Source: JACKAF01 sp041391485 (GTDB taxonomy: Bacteria; Bdellovibrionota; FAC87; UBA2466; JACKAF01). Taken from it: a DNA stretch of 64,000 bases. Of the stretch, positions 17,876 through 25,833 are shown one piece after another (the first letter of the stretch is position 1; each line of letters starts with the position of its first letter). The stretch lies in the NCBI GenBank assembly GCA_041391485.1, contig JAWKNY010000020.1:1-64000 (forward strand), written 5' to 3'. The position numbers and the translations under genes were made by a program. The notes under the pieces are model-generated. The model was not told where the DNA came from and did no database searches. It saw only the letters and a program-made list of their open reading frames with translations.

Positions 17876-18731
17876 GTTCCAAGAGTCTTTGCGAGAACTT
17901 GGCCGGAAGAAAACATACCAGTACAATCGAAAGCATGCAGTGCCAGTAGCCTGTCATCGTGGAAACTTCTAGTCCCACGTGCATGAGCACTAGACCCAAC
18001 ACAATCCACGGCCCCCCTTTTTTGTGCCAAAGGAGCAGCGGGGCGGCGACCTCAAGAATCAGTGTGGCATGGCAAAAGAATTCCAAAACAGGCTTTAGGG
18101 CGAACCAATCCACATGGGGAAATCGAGCGAAGATGAGATTGTTCATCGCCGCAAAGACCATCTTGCCTTGAAGCCAGTTGGCGTCGTCCAGTCGTTGCCA
18201 GGCCGCTGCTGCGTACATGGCGGCTAAGTGCCATTGCATTAATCGAAGAGGCCAGCCGGAAGTTTTTTCTATGGCGCCCTGCGAGCCCCAACGTTTTTGC
18301 AGCCAGGCATCAATGGAGTAGGCTCCCCCCGATGGTGCAAAGACCAGACAATTCAGGAAGGGAAGAATTTCCCACTTCCAACCCCAAGTGGACATGGCTC
18401 CCAGTTGCACAAACTCGTGGTGAAGAAAAATCAGCAAAATGCCCGAGATCCTTGTGGCAAAACCGAAGGTAAAACAAAGCGCTGCAAAGAGCAGAAGGGC
18501 GTAGCTCAGTCTAAACGTTCCGGCTGAGGTGGCAAACCAAGGTGTCCCGTAAAAAAAGGTCGCCAGTCCGTTGGGTCCAAACACATCCCACAACCGTTCA
18601 GAGAAATAGACGGTGTAGCAGTGAAGCAGCATCAGGCCGAGGCCGATGCGGCAGACTACAAACGGGTGAATAGCAACGTCGTCAAACCACCAGGCTTCGA
18701 GGCGGTGCCGTAACGTCGTCAGACGGCTCAT
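17817..18731 (-). CDS. HTTM-domain membrane protein
   Basis: 304-residue multi-pass membrane protein of the HTTM type (horizontally transferred transmembrane domain, related to vitamin K-dependent gamma-carboxylase). Features are the N-terminal VVCRIGLGLMLLHCYTVYF, the loop FGPNGLA and the LHHEFVQLGAMSTWGWK region with a conserved His pair. The soluble C-terminal carboxylase portion is absent. I place the start at 18731 (MSRLTTLRHR), overlapping the preceding gene by four bases; a longer upstream frame lies inside that gene. It is last in a four-gene operon led by an exosortase, suggesting a role in processing or exporting the sorted product. Confidence 0.8.
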   Translation of the reverse strand: MSRLTTLRHRLEAWWFDDVAIHPFVVCRIGLGLMLLHCYTVYFSERLWDVFGPNGLATFFYGTPWFATSAGTFRLSYALLLFAALCFTFGFATRISGILLIFLHHEFVQLGAMSTWGWKWEILPFLNCLVFAPSGGAYSIDAWLQKRWGSQGAIEKTSGWPLRLMQWHLAAMYAAAAWQRLDDANWLQGKMVFAAMNNLIFARFPHVDWFALKPVLEFFCHATLILEVAAPLLLWHKKGGPWIVLGLVLMHVGLEVSTMTGYWHCMLSIVLVCFLPAKFSQRLLELIPTQWSRAVWRKRRTQPG

Positions 18732-19309
18732 GGCAGCCTCCAAGCAATCGAAACGGACGTCTCCAGCGGAGTATCCTTTTCGCAGTCGTAGGCATAGGGG
18801 GCTTCGTCCGTGTCGCGAATGTGACCCGATTGGTAACTGCGCATCTGGTGCTTCCACAAAATGGAGATTTTTTGCCGGGGAAAAACTTCGTAAAGAGACG
18901 AACGACAGAAGAAGCGAGAGGCTGCTTGAAAATGTTTTGCGCGCAAGGCGGCGCGCTCTTTGTCTGGATAAACTAGGGGCTCGGTCGCCAGCGCGCGGTA
19001 CAACGTGATACCGAGCAAGTCTGCGGTCAAAAACGGGGGCGGTTCGCAGTGGGGGTGAGTTTCGTAGAGCGTCGCGGACTCGTTGGCCGAGAAACCGACC
19101 ACCTGAAAGCAGCTGAGGTGCTCCATCTCATCGCCCCCTTCGCCCTTAAAGACTCCCATGCCGGGCTCCATCAAGAGATTGCGATGAAACCGTCTCAAAT
19201 TGGAATGAAACCCGGTCCAGCGCGTAGGCAAAAACTCCTTGGGAAAGGACGCAAAGCTTAGGCTCAGCGCGTAGAGGCATAAAGCAATGAGTCCATGGGT
19301 GCGCGACAT
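18728..19309 (-). CDS. Unknown exported protein of the exosortase operon
   Basis: 193 residues with an N-terminal signal peptide or anchor (HGLIALCLYALSLSFASF). The rest has scattered cysteines and no recognised family; FLPTRWTGFHSNLRRFHRNL and EPGMGVFKGEGGDE stand out. HTTM genes are often accompanied by a short gene of this size, and the four-base overlap with the HTTM gene indicates a shared role. Only three bases separate it from the SGNH hydrolase gene. Function unknown. Confidence 0.7.
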   Translation of the reverse strand: MSRTHGLIALCLYALSLSFASFPKEFLPTRWTGFHSNLRRFHRNLLMEPGMGVFKGEGGDEMEHLSCFQVVGFSANESATLYETHPHCEPPPFLTADLLGITLYRALATEPLVYPDKERAALRAKHFQAASRFFCRSSLYEVFPRQKISILWKHQMRSYQSGHIRDTDEAPYAYDCEKDTPLETSVSIAWRLP

Positions 19310-19312
19310 GGC

Positions 19313-20384
19313 TTACCTCAGCTGCACGGTTCGCAGCGGTTTTGCTCCAGGGAGAAGCTTTGTGTCGTCGAGAAAGTCCCCCAATGAAGAGGCCAAAACT
19401 TCAAGCCCCTTTTCGCTCGGGTGAATAAAATCGGAAAACCATTCCGCATTTCCAGCAAAGTGCTTCGCGGTATCGAGGCCGAACACCTGGGTTCTCCCTG
19501 CATAGCTCAGGGCGATCTTGTTGAAGGCGCGGTGGTGTTCCAGGATCTGTTCGAAGGGCGGAAAGGTTGCGGACTCCGCGTAAGGCTGATGGCTCATGAC
19601 TTTTATGAACGCTTCCCGATCCTCTCGGATGGGCTCGCTTAGGACGACGACCGGAACTTTTTCTTTGTGAGCGATGGCTAGGAAGGACTCCAGATTCCTA
19701 CGGTACACTTGCGCTCCGGCTTCAAAGGGGATCTTGGTTTCTTTAGAAAAGTGCACAGGGTTGCGAACCTTTTGAGCTAGAGATTGTGTGAGGCGAAACT
19801 GGCTTAAGACTCGGGCGAGCGGGTGCGTGTATTGGGACTTTTGAAAATAAGGCAGGTTCAGAAAGTGGGAATAATCGACGGCATAGTTGGGGTAGTACAT
19901 CGTCGTCAAATCGTTGAAGTTGTGCGCAATGACCAGTAAATCCGGATTCCAAGACTGGACGTGGAGGTTGAGAAGAACGAGGGAGTGAGCCGTCGTGTAG
20001 CCGGCAAACGCGACGTTGATGAACTCGATTCCGCGCGAAGGGTATCGGTTGGCGAGTAAGCCCGTGAGGCTCTTGTGGTGAGCTTGAAAAGGGACGGGTT
20101 TTCGATATTGGAACCGCCAAAGACAACGACGCGAAAAGTACCTGGTGGTTTTCGAGGTCAAAGTTCTCGCCATAGTGAGTTTGGATTTTCTTTGGACTCA
20201 GTTGGTAGAAAGGCATCCCGCTCCCAAGAAAGGGAGTCGCCCAACGCGTGTACTCGATGAAGATTGGCTTTTTGTAGACGCTGTATTGGTAGACTCTGAG
20301 AAAGCCTTCCGCGAGTGCGAATGAGACAACCACGTGGACGACCGCAAGACCCACCCACCTAAGGCAATGTGTTCTAGATCGCAC
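19313..20384 (-). CDS. Membrane-anchored SGNH/GDSL-type hydrolase (apparent frameshifts)
   Basis: The GTG at 20384 overlaps the exosortase stop and opens VRSRTHCLRWVGLAVVHVV, a signal anchor. FLRVYQYSVYKKPIFIEYTRW follows. Near 20150-20080 the frame changes: the expected catalytic block reads VVVFGGSNIENP in a third frame, supplying the nucleophile in GGS, and the protein continues as NVAFAGYTTAHS, HNFNDLTTMYYPN (block III Asn) and FSDFIHPSEKGLEVL (Asp and His of block V). So all four SGNH blocks exist once one or two indels are corrected. Such hydrolases often deacylate glycans; in an exosortase operon a role on exopolysaccharide is plausible. Confidence 0.72.
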
Positions 20385-21330
20385 GGGCTTGGGACTCCGT
20401 AGAGCGAAGGCTGACTTTCCAGTAGAAAAACGCAAAGAAGATGAGCAGGCCCACCGCGTAGAGGATCCAGCCCGCGTGGCTATGAAAAAGTCCTTTGATG
20501 ACTCCAACGGCAGCCTCTCGTCCGTCGGCTATTCCCGTGCGAATGGCGTAACCCAGGAGCAAGCCGATGCGAATCAGATTTAGCGCAGACATATAGAGGA
20601 TACCGACGACAAGGGCGATCCATTTACTGCGAGGTGGAAACTTTTTTCCATCCAGAACCAGAACGAGTGAGTAAAGCGCAAAGAACAGCGCATACCCCGT
20701 AAAGCCCCCGCAGGGTTCAGCCACATTGATCGAAAGAACGGGGTGCTGGATGTAGACCCGCACGCCCTCGATCCACATTTTTAGGTCGCTAAATCCGCTG
20801 ATCCAAAGGCTCGCCCGCAGCAGAGAGGAAAGGGGGCCGAGAAGCACGTGTTTCCAAAGGACCGGGCTCAAATAGTGGATGCCGGGAATGCCGACGGCCA
20901 ACAGCACGAGCGGGAGTCCAAGATCTTTGTGCTGGTGTGCCCGGTCTAGGAGCAGCCGAAGCGGGAAGCACATGGCGATACTGGAGCACACGCAAAGCGT
21001 CCATAGCAAAGACCAGCCCCACAAAACGACAGACTCGCCGAGTGCTTGAGTGAGTCCATCGATGAAAAAAACTCCCAAGGCGCACAGCGTAAACAGGACC
21101 CCGTTGGCGGCGACGAGCCGGGGCGAGAGGCGAGTGTGGAGTGTGTTTTCTGGAAAGAGCCGATCTACAAAGAAATAGAATGCGATGACAAAAGAGCTAA
21201 AAATGAGCGGCCCGAGCGTCAGGTGATAGCTCCAGAGGAGCATCATCAGCGCCGTTTCGGCTGCGGGAACGCCGACCAGCAAGGCGAGCACCGCCTGGCG
21301 ACTGAGAGAAAGATTTCGAGAGTGATCCAT
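20374..21330 (-). CDS. Exosortase/archaeosortase-family transpeptidase
   Basis: Integral membrane cysteine protease-transpeptidase that recognises a C-terminal tripartite signal (short motif, membrane helix, basic tail) and cleaves it. From the ATG at 21330 the protein has 318 residues and about eight to nine membrane segments. The three invariant residues are visible: Cys207 in NVAEPCGGFTGY, Arg254 in LNLIRIGLLL and His285 in FHSHAGWILY. A GTG at 21357 could add nine residues. It leads the operon with the SGNH hydrolase, unknown protein and HTTM genes. Two candidate substrates are encoded divergently at 21531 and 21743. I cannot match it to a named exosortase subtype. Confidence 0.9.
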   Translation of the reverse strand: MDHSRNLSLSRQAVLALLVGVPAAETALMMLLWSYHLTLGPLIFSSFVIAFYFFVDRLFPENTLHTRLSPRLVAANGVLFTLCALGVFFIDGLTQALGESVVLWGWSLLWTLCVCSSIAMCFPLRLLLDRAHQHKDLGLPLVLLAVGIPGIHYLSPVLWKHVLLGPLSSLLRASLWISGFSDLKMWIEGVRVYIQHPVLSINVAEPCGGFTGYALFFALYSLVLVLDGKKFPPRSKWIALVVGILYMSALNLIRIGLLLGYAIRTGIADGREAAVGVIKGLFHSHAGWILYAVGLLIFFAFFYWKVSLRSTESQARAI

Positions 21331-21530
21331 GCCTAATGGGATCGACAATCCGGCCACGGAAGTTTAGGGGATAGGGCAGTTTGGATGATGACGCCGCGCG
21401 CTACAAGCCATTGTTTTTCTAAAGTTTTTTAGCGAGAGCACCGAGACGTGCATGAGAGTTTTGACCGGCGGGTCTTTTGTTCTGGGCGCGAAGTTTTTTT
21501 AAGAAAAAGTAATTTTTGATAGGAGCTAGC

Positions 21531-21722
21531 ATGAAACACGTATTCGGTTCTGCCACTGTTTTGGCGTTCACACTCGTCACCCAGGTATTTGCCATGGCAC
21601 CGCCGCCACCGCCGATCAGCGCGACGGCGAGTGTCCCTGAAATTCCCACGAATCTAATTCCTTGGATTGTGGGTGGCTCAGCCGGCCTTTTGTTCTGGGT
21701 GCGCAGTTATTTCAAGAAGTAG
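21531..21722 (+). CDS. 63-residue candidate exosortase substrate 1
   Basis: The ATG at 21531 has AGGAG nine bases upstream. The protein is a signal peptide (to about VFAMA, residue 22), a short proline-rich linker (APPPPPISATA) and a C-terminal sorting-like signal: VPEIP, then the helix NLIPWIVGGSAGLLFWV, then the basic end RSYFKK. That order equals the tripartite tail recognised by exosortases, and VPEIP resembles the VPEID and VPEP motifs of known systems. Nothing else is present, so after both cleavages only about 15-20 residues would remain. It is transcribed away from the exosortase gene, 200 bp from its start. Confidence 0.8.
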   Translation: MKHVFGSATVLAFTLVTQVFAMAPPPPPISATASVPEIPTNLIPWIVGGSAGLLFWVRSYFKK

Positions 21723-21742
21723 TTTTTTTTGGGGGAGATAAA

Positions 21743-21934
21743 ATGAAACGCGTATTGGGATCTCTAAGCTTTGTTGCCTTCACACTTGTCAGCCAAGTTT
21801 TTGCGATGGCTCCCCCACCGGTGAGTGAGGGAACGGCGACGGCGAGTGTCCCCGAAATTCCGACCAACTTGATCCCTTGGATTATTGGCGGGTCCGCTGC
21901 CGTTTTGGTTTGGGCGCGCCGCTTCTTCAAATAG
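21743..21934 (+). CDS. 63-residue candidate exosortase substrate 2 (tandem paralogue)
   Basis: Same length and design as its neighbour 20 bp upstream. The ATG at 21743 has GGGGGAG upstream. The signal peptide is MKRVLGSLSFVAFTLVSQVF, the linker APPPVSEGTATA, and the tail SVPEIPTNLIPWIIGGSA followed by VLVWARRFFK. The tail is almost identical in protein to copy 1, but the DNA differs at many third codon positions, so the tail is kept by selection and not by recent copying. A terminator follows at 22066. Confidence 0.8.
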   Translation: MKRVLGSLSFVAFTLVSQVFAMAPPPVSEGTATASVPEIPTNLIPWIIGGSAAVLVWARRFFK

Positions 21935-22065
21935 GACCGCGCTTCCCCAAGTTCAGCACGGCCTGTAGGACAATTATTGACAACTCTCGTCCCTGTCCTT
22001 AGGCTTTTTTCAGAATTTAGATCTCCTGCAACGAACGGGGTTCTTGGGGTCTGCTTTTGTGGGCC

Positions 22066-22087
22066 GAACGGGATCCCGTTCTTTTAT
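22066..22087 (+). terminator. Intrinsic terminator of the microprotein operon
   Basis: GAACGGGATCCCGTTC (22066-22081) is a perfect palindrome followed by TTTTATTT on the plus strand. It lies 131 bp after the second microprotein gene and touches the stop of the convergent M48 gene. Upstream, TTGACA at 21977-21982 is a perfect -35 box, but the matching -10 (TAGGCT) is poor. Confidence 0.7.
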
Positions 22088-22863
22088 TTCTGATCCAACT
22101 CCTCGCTAAGCTTTCGAAGGTAGATTAAACGTTCGCTCGTAATGGGGTGGCTTGAAAACATCGTTTGCCATTGTTTGCTGAAGCCTAGCCTTTCCTTTTC
22201 GACCATTTCAAAGAACTCCAGTGTTCCCTCCGTGTTGCCATAGGCCGTTTTAACGAGTCGCATCCCGAAAGCATCCGCTTCTCTTTCCTGATCCCGGCTG
22301 TAACTGAGCTCTGCCATGCCGACCGTGACTTCGGCAAAGGGGTTCGCACTTTGGCCAAAAAGTAACGCGAGCGCCGTTTGAAAAACGAGGGCGCGGCCCA
22401 GTCGCCTTAAAGTGTGGCGGTGCTCGTGGTGTCCAAACTCGTGGGCGAGTACCATCGCGCGTCCGGGTACTGAAGTTACTTTTTCCAGAAGGCCAGACGT
22501 CACGCCCACGCCGCCTCCGGGGACGGCAAACGCGTTGGGTTCTTCCATCTCCATGAGGTAAAGCGTATAGGGAAGCTCTCTCATTTTTTGAGCGCTTTTC
22601 AATTTTTCAAAGATTCCCAAGGTCTTCTGATACTCGTCATACTGCGGATCACTTTTCTCAGGAGGCGTGGCGGCGACACTCAGTCTCGATTCCCAGCTGG
22701 CTGGGACGTAGATGGCGAAACGCTCGGCGGCCCAGCCAAAGGCCAGGTACAAACCGGCGAGACACGCGCAGACGATAGCCACATCTTTTACTTTGGTTTT
22801 CCAGCCGGTAATGCCGGCGGAGTTTTCGGCGCTCTCACCGAGTTTGGGCGGTACGTAACGCAT
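22084..22863 (-). CDS. M48-family metalloprotease
   Basis: 259-residue zinc metalloprotease with one N-terminal membrane segment (VAIVCACLAGLYLAFGWAA) and the zinc motif HEFGHHEHRH, with the third ligand Glu in READAFGM downstream. NAFAVPGGGVGVTSGLL is the usual strand before the active site in M48 loipP/YcaL/BepA-like peptidases, which act in outer-membrane protein quality control. It starts directly after the stop of the YbjQ-TM gene, so the three genes at 22084-23621 are one operon. Confidence 0.88.
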   Translation of the reverse strand: MRYVPPKLGESAENSAGITGWKTKVKDVAIVCACLAGLYLAFGWAAERFAIYVPASWESRLSVAATPPEKSDPQYDEYQKTLGIFEKLKSAQKMRELPYTLYLMEMEEPNAFAVPGGGVGVTSGLLEKVTSVPGRAMVLAHEFGHHEHRHTLRRLGRALVFQTALALLFGQSANPFAEVTVGMAELSYSRDQEREADAFGMRLVKTAYGNTEGTLEFFEMVEKERLGFSKQWQTMFSSHPITSERLIYLRKLSEELDQK

Positions 22864-23307
22864 CTATTTCTTGTAATGGATGGCGGTACCGTAGGCGATG
22901 ATTTCTACGCAGGAGAGAGAGTTTTGCTGGTTTGAACTCGCGATGGAAGAAGTCTCTAGGCGACAGTTTACAAAAATGTCCGCATGGGGAGCTGATTCCT
23001 TCATTCGGAGCAGGGCTTCGCGCCGGCCCCGATCCAGAAGGGATGCGTAGGACTTGATCTCTCCACCAAAGATCTGTCTAAAGGCCATGAGCATGCGTTT
23101 GAAGTAGTCTACGCTTACGACAACAGAACCGTAAACCAGTTCGGATTTCTCCACGGGCGCTTCGGCGAGAAACGATCGCGCCGAAATGGCGGGAACGGTA
23201 TTCCATTTCTCTTCGCGCGCCCGGATGCGCTTGTAATGCGAACTTTCGGCGAAACGGCCGGTAAAGAAAGCAAGGAGGATGAGCCCAAAAGCGAAAACAA
23301 ATTCCAC
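22864..23307 (-). CDS. YbjQ/UPF0145-like protein with membrane anchor
   Basis: 147 residues: an N-terminal membrane segment (FVFAFGLILLAFFTGRF), about 45 linker residues, then a YbjQ-type domain (YFKRMLMAFRQIFGGEIKSYASLLDRGRREALLRM and CVEIIAYGTAIHY). YbjQ proteins form pentamers; their biochemical role is unsettled, though a heavy-metal-binding domain has been suggested. The start overlaps the stop of the upstream YbjQ gene by one base. The domain is more divergent than in the upstream copy. Confidence 0.75.
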   Translation of the reverse strand: MEFVFAFGLILLAFFTGRFAESSHYKRIRAREEKWNTVPAISARSFLAEAPVEKSELVYGSVVVSVDYFKRMLMAFRQIFGGEIKSYASLLDRGRREALLRMKESAPHADIFVNCRLETSSIASSNQQNSLSCVEIIAYGTAIHYKK

Positions 23308-23621
23308 TACTGCACCTTAACCGCAGTTCCGTAGGCGAGAATCTCCGCGGCCCCTTGCGTGATAGAGGCGGTGGAAAATCGAACGTTCACCACAGCGTTT
23401 GCCCCGGCAGCGGCGGCTTGTTCCACCATGCGTTTTATGGCTTCGTCGCGCGATTCGGAAAGTAGTTCCGTGTAACCTTTCAGCTCGCCGCCTACGATGT
23501 TTTTGAAACCCGCCATGATGTCGCGGCCGACGTGTTTGGCCCGGATGGTGCTTCCTTGTACCAGGCCGTAGTGCTCCACGATCGTCTTGCCAGGGACCTG
23601 TTCCAAATTTGTGAGAATCAT
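23307..23621 (-). CDS. YbjQ/UPF0145 family protein
   Basis: 104 residues from the ATG at 23621, which has GGAGGAA upstream. It is a canonical YbjQ domain: MILTNLEQVPGKTIVEHYG, FKNIVGGELKGYTELLSESR, RMVEQAAAAGANAVVNVRF and EILAYGTAVKV. It is cytosolic with no signal peptide. It leads a small operon with a membrane-anchored paralogue and an M48 protease, and is divergent from the catabolic operon that begins at 23715, sharing a 93-bp promoter region. Confidence 0.88.
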   Translation of the reverse strand: MILTNLEQVPGKTIVEHYGLVQGSTIRAKHVGRDIMAGFKNIVGGELKGYTELLSESRDEAIKRMVEQAAAAGANAVVNVRFSTASITQGAAEILAYGTAVKVQ

Positions 23622-23714
23622 CCCATTCCTCCACGAAACAGACAACGCATGGCGTCATGACAGATGCCGTACTGGCAGCAATTCTACCTTCATTTCGCTG
23701 AACGGGGGAGAATT

Positions 23715-24608
23715 ATGCAGTCAGGAAAGATAGTTGGGGGCTTTATCGCGCCTCACCCGCCCCACCTGGTATACGGAGAAAACCCGCCGCAAAATCGAGT
23801 CCGATCTCAAGGGGGGTGGGAAACACTCCGTTGGGCTTACGAAAGAGCGCGGGCCAGCATCGAGCGCTTAAAGCCCGACGTGATCCTCGTACACAGCCCC
23901 CATTGGATGACCATCGTGGGGCACCATTTTGCCTGCGTCCCGAAACTTGCAGGCCGTTCGGTGGATCCCATCTTTCCGCACCTTTTTCAATACGATTTCG
24001 ACATGAAGGTGGACACGGAACTGGCCGAGCTTTGTGTGGAGGAAGCGCTGAAGGAAGGGCTCAGTGCCAAGAAAATGACCAACCCAAAGTTCCGAGTGGA
24101 TTACGGGACGATCGTTTCGCTCCATTTGCTGAACCCGAAGTGGGACATTCCGGTGCTTCCGGTATCGGCGAACAACTCACCGTACGCTTTTGCCGATTCC
24201 ATCGGCCAGGAGGAGATGGTGAAACTGGGAACCGCGACCCGACGGGCCATCGAACGCCGAGGCGTGCGCGCCGTGTTGGCGGCGAGCAATACCCTTTCCC
24301 ATTTGCACTTCAGCGAAGAGCCCGATCCGCCAGAGGACATGAGCCAGGAACACATCCAAAGCGATGCTCAGTACCGATGGGACATGCGCATCATCAAGAT
24401 GTTGCAAGAGGCGAACTGGGAAGAGCTGCAGCAGGTTTTACCCCGCTACATGGAGGAGACTTTTGCCGAAGTGAAGTCCGGTGGGCTCATGTGGATGTTG
24501 TCGGCAATGGGTTTTCCTAAAGTCCGGGGGGAAGTGCATGGCTACGGCACCGTGATCGGTACCGGAAATGTTGTCATGGAATGGGATCTGGAAAGGGGGC
24601 TTAAGTGA
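23715..24608 (+). CDS. amnB: 2-Aminophenol 1,6-dioxygenase, catalytic beta subunit (LigB family)
   Basis: Extradiol ring-cleavage enzyme that opens 2-aminophenol to 2-aminomuconate 6-semialdehyde with Fe(II) and O2. From the ATG at 23715 (GGGGGAG upstream) the product has 297 residues. His14 (APHPPHLVY), His63 (HSPHW) and Glu252 (FAEVKSGGL) stand where the three iron ligands of characterised AmnB/CnbC beta subunits lie, shifted by one residue. His196 (NTLSHLHF) matches the acid-base histidine. The stop overlaps the GTG of the alpha-subunit gene. The substrate assignment rests on these residues and on the neighbours, a complete aminomuconate set. A related substrate such as a substituted aminophenol is possible. 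Confidence 0.88.
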   Translation: MQSGKIVGGFIAPHPPHLVYGENPPQNRVRSQGGWETLRWAYERARASIERLKPDVILVHSPHWMTIVGHHFACVPKLAGRSVDPIFPHLFQYDFDMKVDTELAELCVEEALKEGLSAKKMTNPKFRVDYGTIVSLHLLNPKWDIPVLPVSANNSPYAFADSIGQEEMVKLGTATRRAIERRGVRAVLAASNTLSHLHFSEEPDPPEDMSQEHIQSDAQYRWDMRIIKMLQEANWEELQQVLPRYMEETFAEVKSGGLMWMLSAMGFPKVRGEVHGYGTVIGTGNVVMEWDLERGLK

Positions 24609-25423
24609 ACGAGTTTTTTGCGGGGTGGTTGCCGGGTCTACCTCAACTTTTACACGCCGAAAAAAGTGAGGCGTGGGCGCGACTTTCTTCGGGGATGCAG
24701 ACCTTGGGCACGCATCTAACGGAGTTCAACCCGGAGGTGATCGTACTCTATAGCTCGCAATGGCTTTCCGTTTTGGGAACGTCTTTTCAAGTGCAGCCGC
24801 GCCCAGAAGGAACGCACGTCGATGAGAACTGGCACGAGTGGGGTGATCTGGATTTCAATTTTCCGGTGGATACAGAACTTGGAAAGTTTTTTGCGACCTC
24901 GCTGAAGATGAACGGTTTGCCTTCAAAGACCGTTAACTTTGAGGGCTTCCCCATAGATACCGGGACGATTGTCGCGAACCATTTTTTAAATCCCAAGGCC
25001 AAGATTCCGCTGAGTATTGTGTCGTCGTGGGTTTATGCGGATGCAGAGAAGTCGAAGCTTATCGGGCGTCTAGTCCGTGAGGAGTGCGAGAAGCGAAAGG
25101 TGCGCGCCGCTTTTGTTGCGTGTTCTCTTTTATCCGCACATTTTACGCCGAACGAAATTGACCCAGCAAAAGATACGGTCTCCGATAAGGATGATGAGTG
25201 GAATCAGCGGTTCTTGAGCGCACTGGAATCAGGCACTCCCGACTCCATTGATTACAAGGAGTACGCGACCGCTGTGGGGGCCGACATGCAGCTGAACGCT
25301 TTTCACTGGCTCCGCGGCGTATTAGAAGAACGAAAGCCCCGGGCTCAGATACATGCTTATGGGCCATTGTGGGGAACGGGAGCCGCGGTACTGGAGTTCC
25401 GCGGGGAAGGAGTGGGATGCTAG
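24605..25423 (+). CDS. amnA: 2-Aminophenol 1,6-dioxygenase, alpha subunit
   Basis: 272-residue LigB-family paralogue of the preceding gene, starting at GTG overlapping its stop. The iron-binding histidines are replaced: GLPQLL in place of the first site (Gln14) and SSQW in place of HSPHW (Gln52). That is the hallmark of the non-catalytic alpha subunit in alpha2beta2 aminophenol dioxygenases, which stabilises the complex. Shared blocks include DFNFPVDTELGKFFA and DTGTIVANHFLNP. The RidA gene starts seven bases before its stop. Confidence 0.87.
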   Translation: MNEFFAGWLPGLPQLLHAEKSEAWARLSSGMQTLGTHLTEFNPEVIVLYSSQWLSVLGTSFQVQPRPEGTHVDENWHEWGDLDFNFPVDTELGKFFATSLKMNGLPSKTVNFEGFPIDTGTIVANHFLNPKAKIPLSIVSSWVYADAEKSKLIGRLVREECEKRKVRAAFVACSLLSAHFTPNEIDPAKDTVSDKDDEWNQRFLSALESGTPDSIDYKEYATAVGADMQLNAFHWLRGVLEERKPRAQIHAYGPLWGTGAAVLEFRGEGVGC

Positions 25424-25833
25424 AACATTTAGTGAGCCGGGCAGCGCCGAAGCCCTTAGGAAAATACTCTCACGCCGTTATCTATAACGATCTGGTGTTT
25501 GTTTGCGGAATGGGCCCCCGAGATTTTCAAACCGACTCGGTACCCGGGCTGGTGCTGGACGAGACAGGTTTGCGTCTGGGCTATGACATTGAAGCGGAAA
25601 CCCGTGCGACTCTCAACAATTTGGAGATAGTGCTAAAAGAGGCAGGGGTTGGTTTGAAGGACGTCGTCGAGATGAATGTGTTTCTGACCAACATGGACGA
25701 TTTTGCCAAGATGAATAAGGTGTACGCCGAGTTTTTTGGCGACAAGGCACCCGTCCGAACCACTCTGGGGGTGGCGTCCTTGCCCGGGAAGATTTCCGTA
25801 GAAATGAAAGCCATTGCGGTGAGGCCAAGCTAA
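25417..25833 (+). CDS. amnD: 2-Aminomuconate deaminase (RidA family)
   Basis: 138 residues of the RidA/YjgF/UK114 fold. RidA proteins form trimers and hydrolyse enamines or imines; in aminophenol and nitrobenzoate pathways the member encoded in the cluster converts 2-aminomuconate to 4-oxalocrotonate plus ammonia. Visible family blocks are KPLGKYSHAVIYNDLVFVCG, NNLEIVLKEAGVGLKDVVEMNVFL and the C-terminal VASLPGKISVEMKAIA. The arginine usually placed before TTLGV is present (VRTTLGV). The ATG at 25417 lies inside the end of the alpha-subunit gene. The assignment from generic RidA to deaminase depends on context. Confidence 0.85.
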   Translation: MLEHLVSRAAPKPLGKYSHAVIYNDLVFVCGMGPRDFQTDSVPGLVLDETGLRLGYDIEAETRATLNNLEIVLKEAGVGLKDVVEMNVFLTNMDDFAKMNKVYAEFFGDKAPVRTTLGVASLPGKISVEMKAIAVRPS

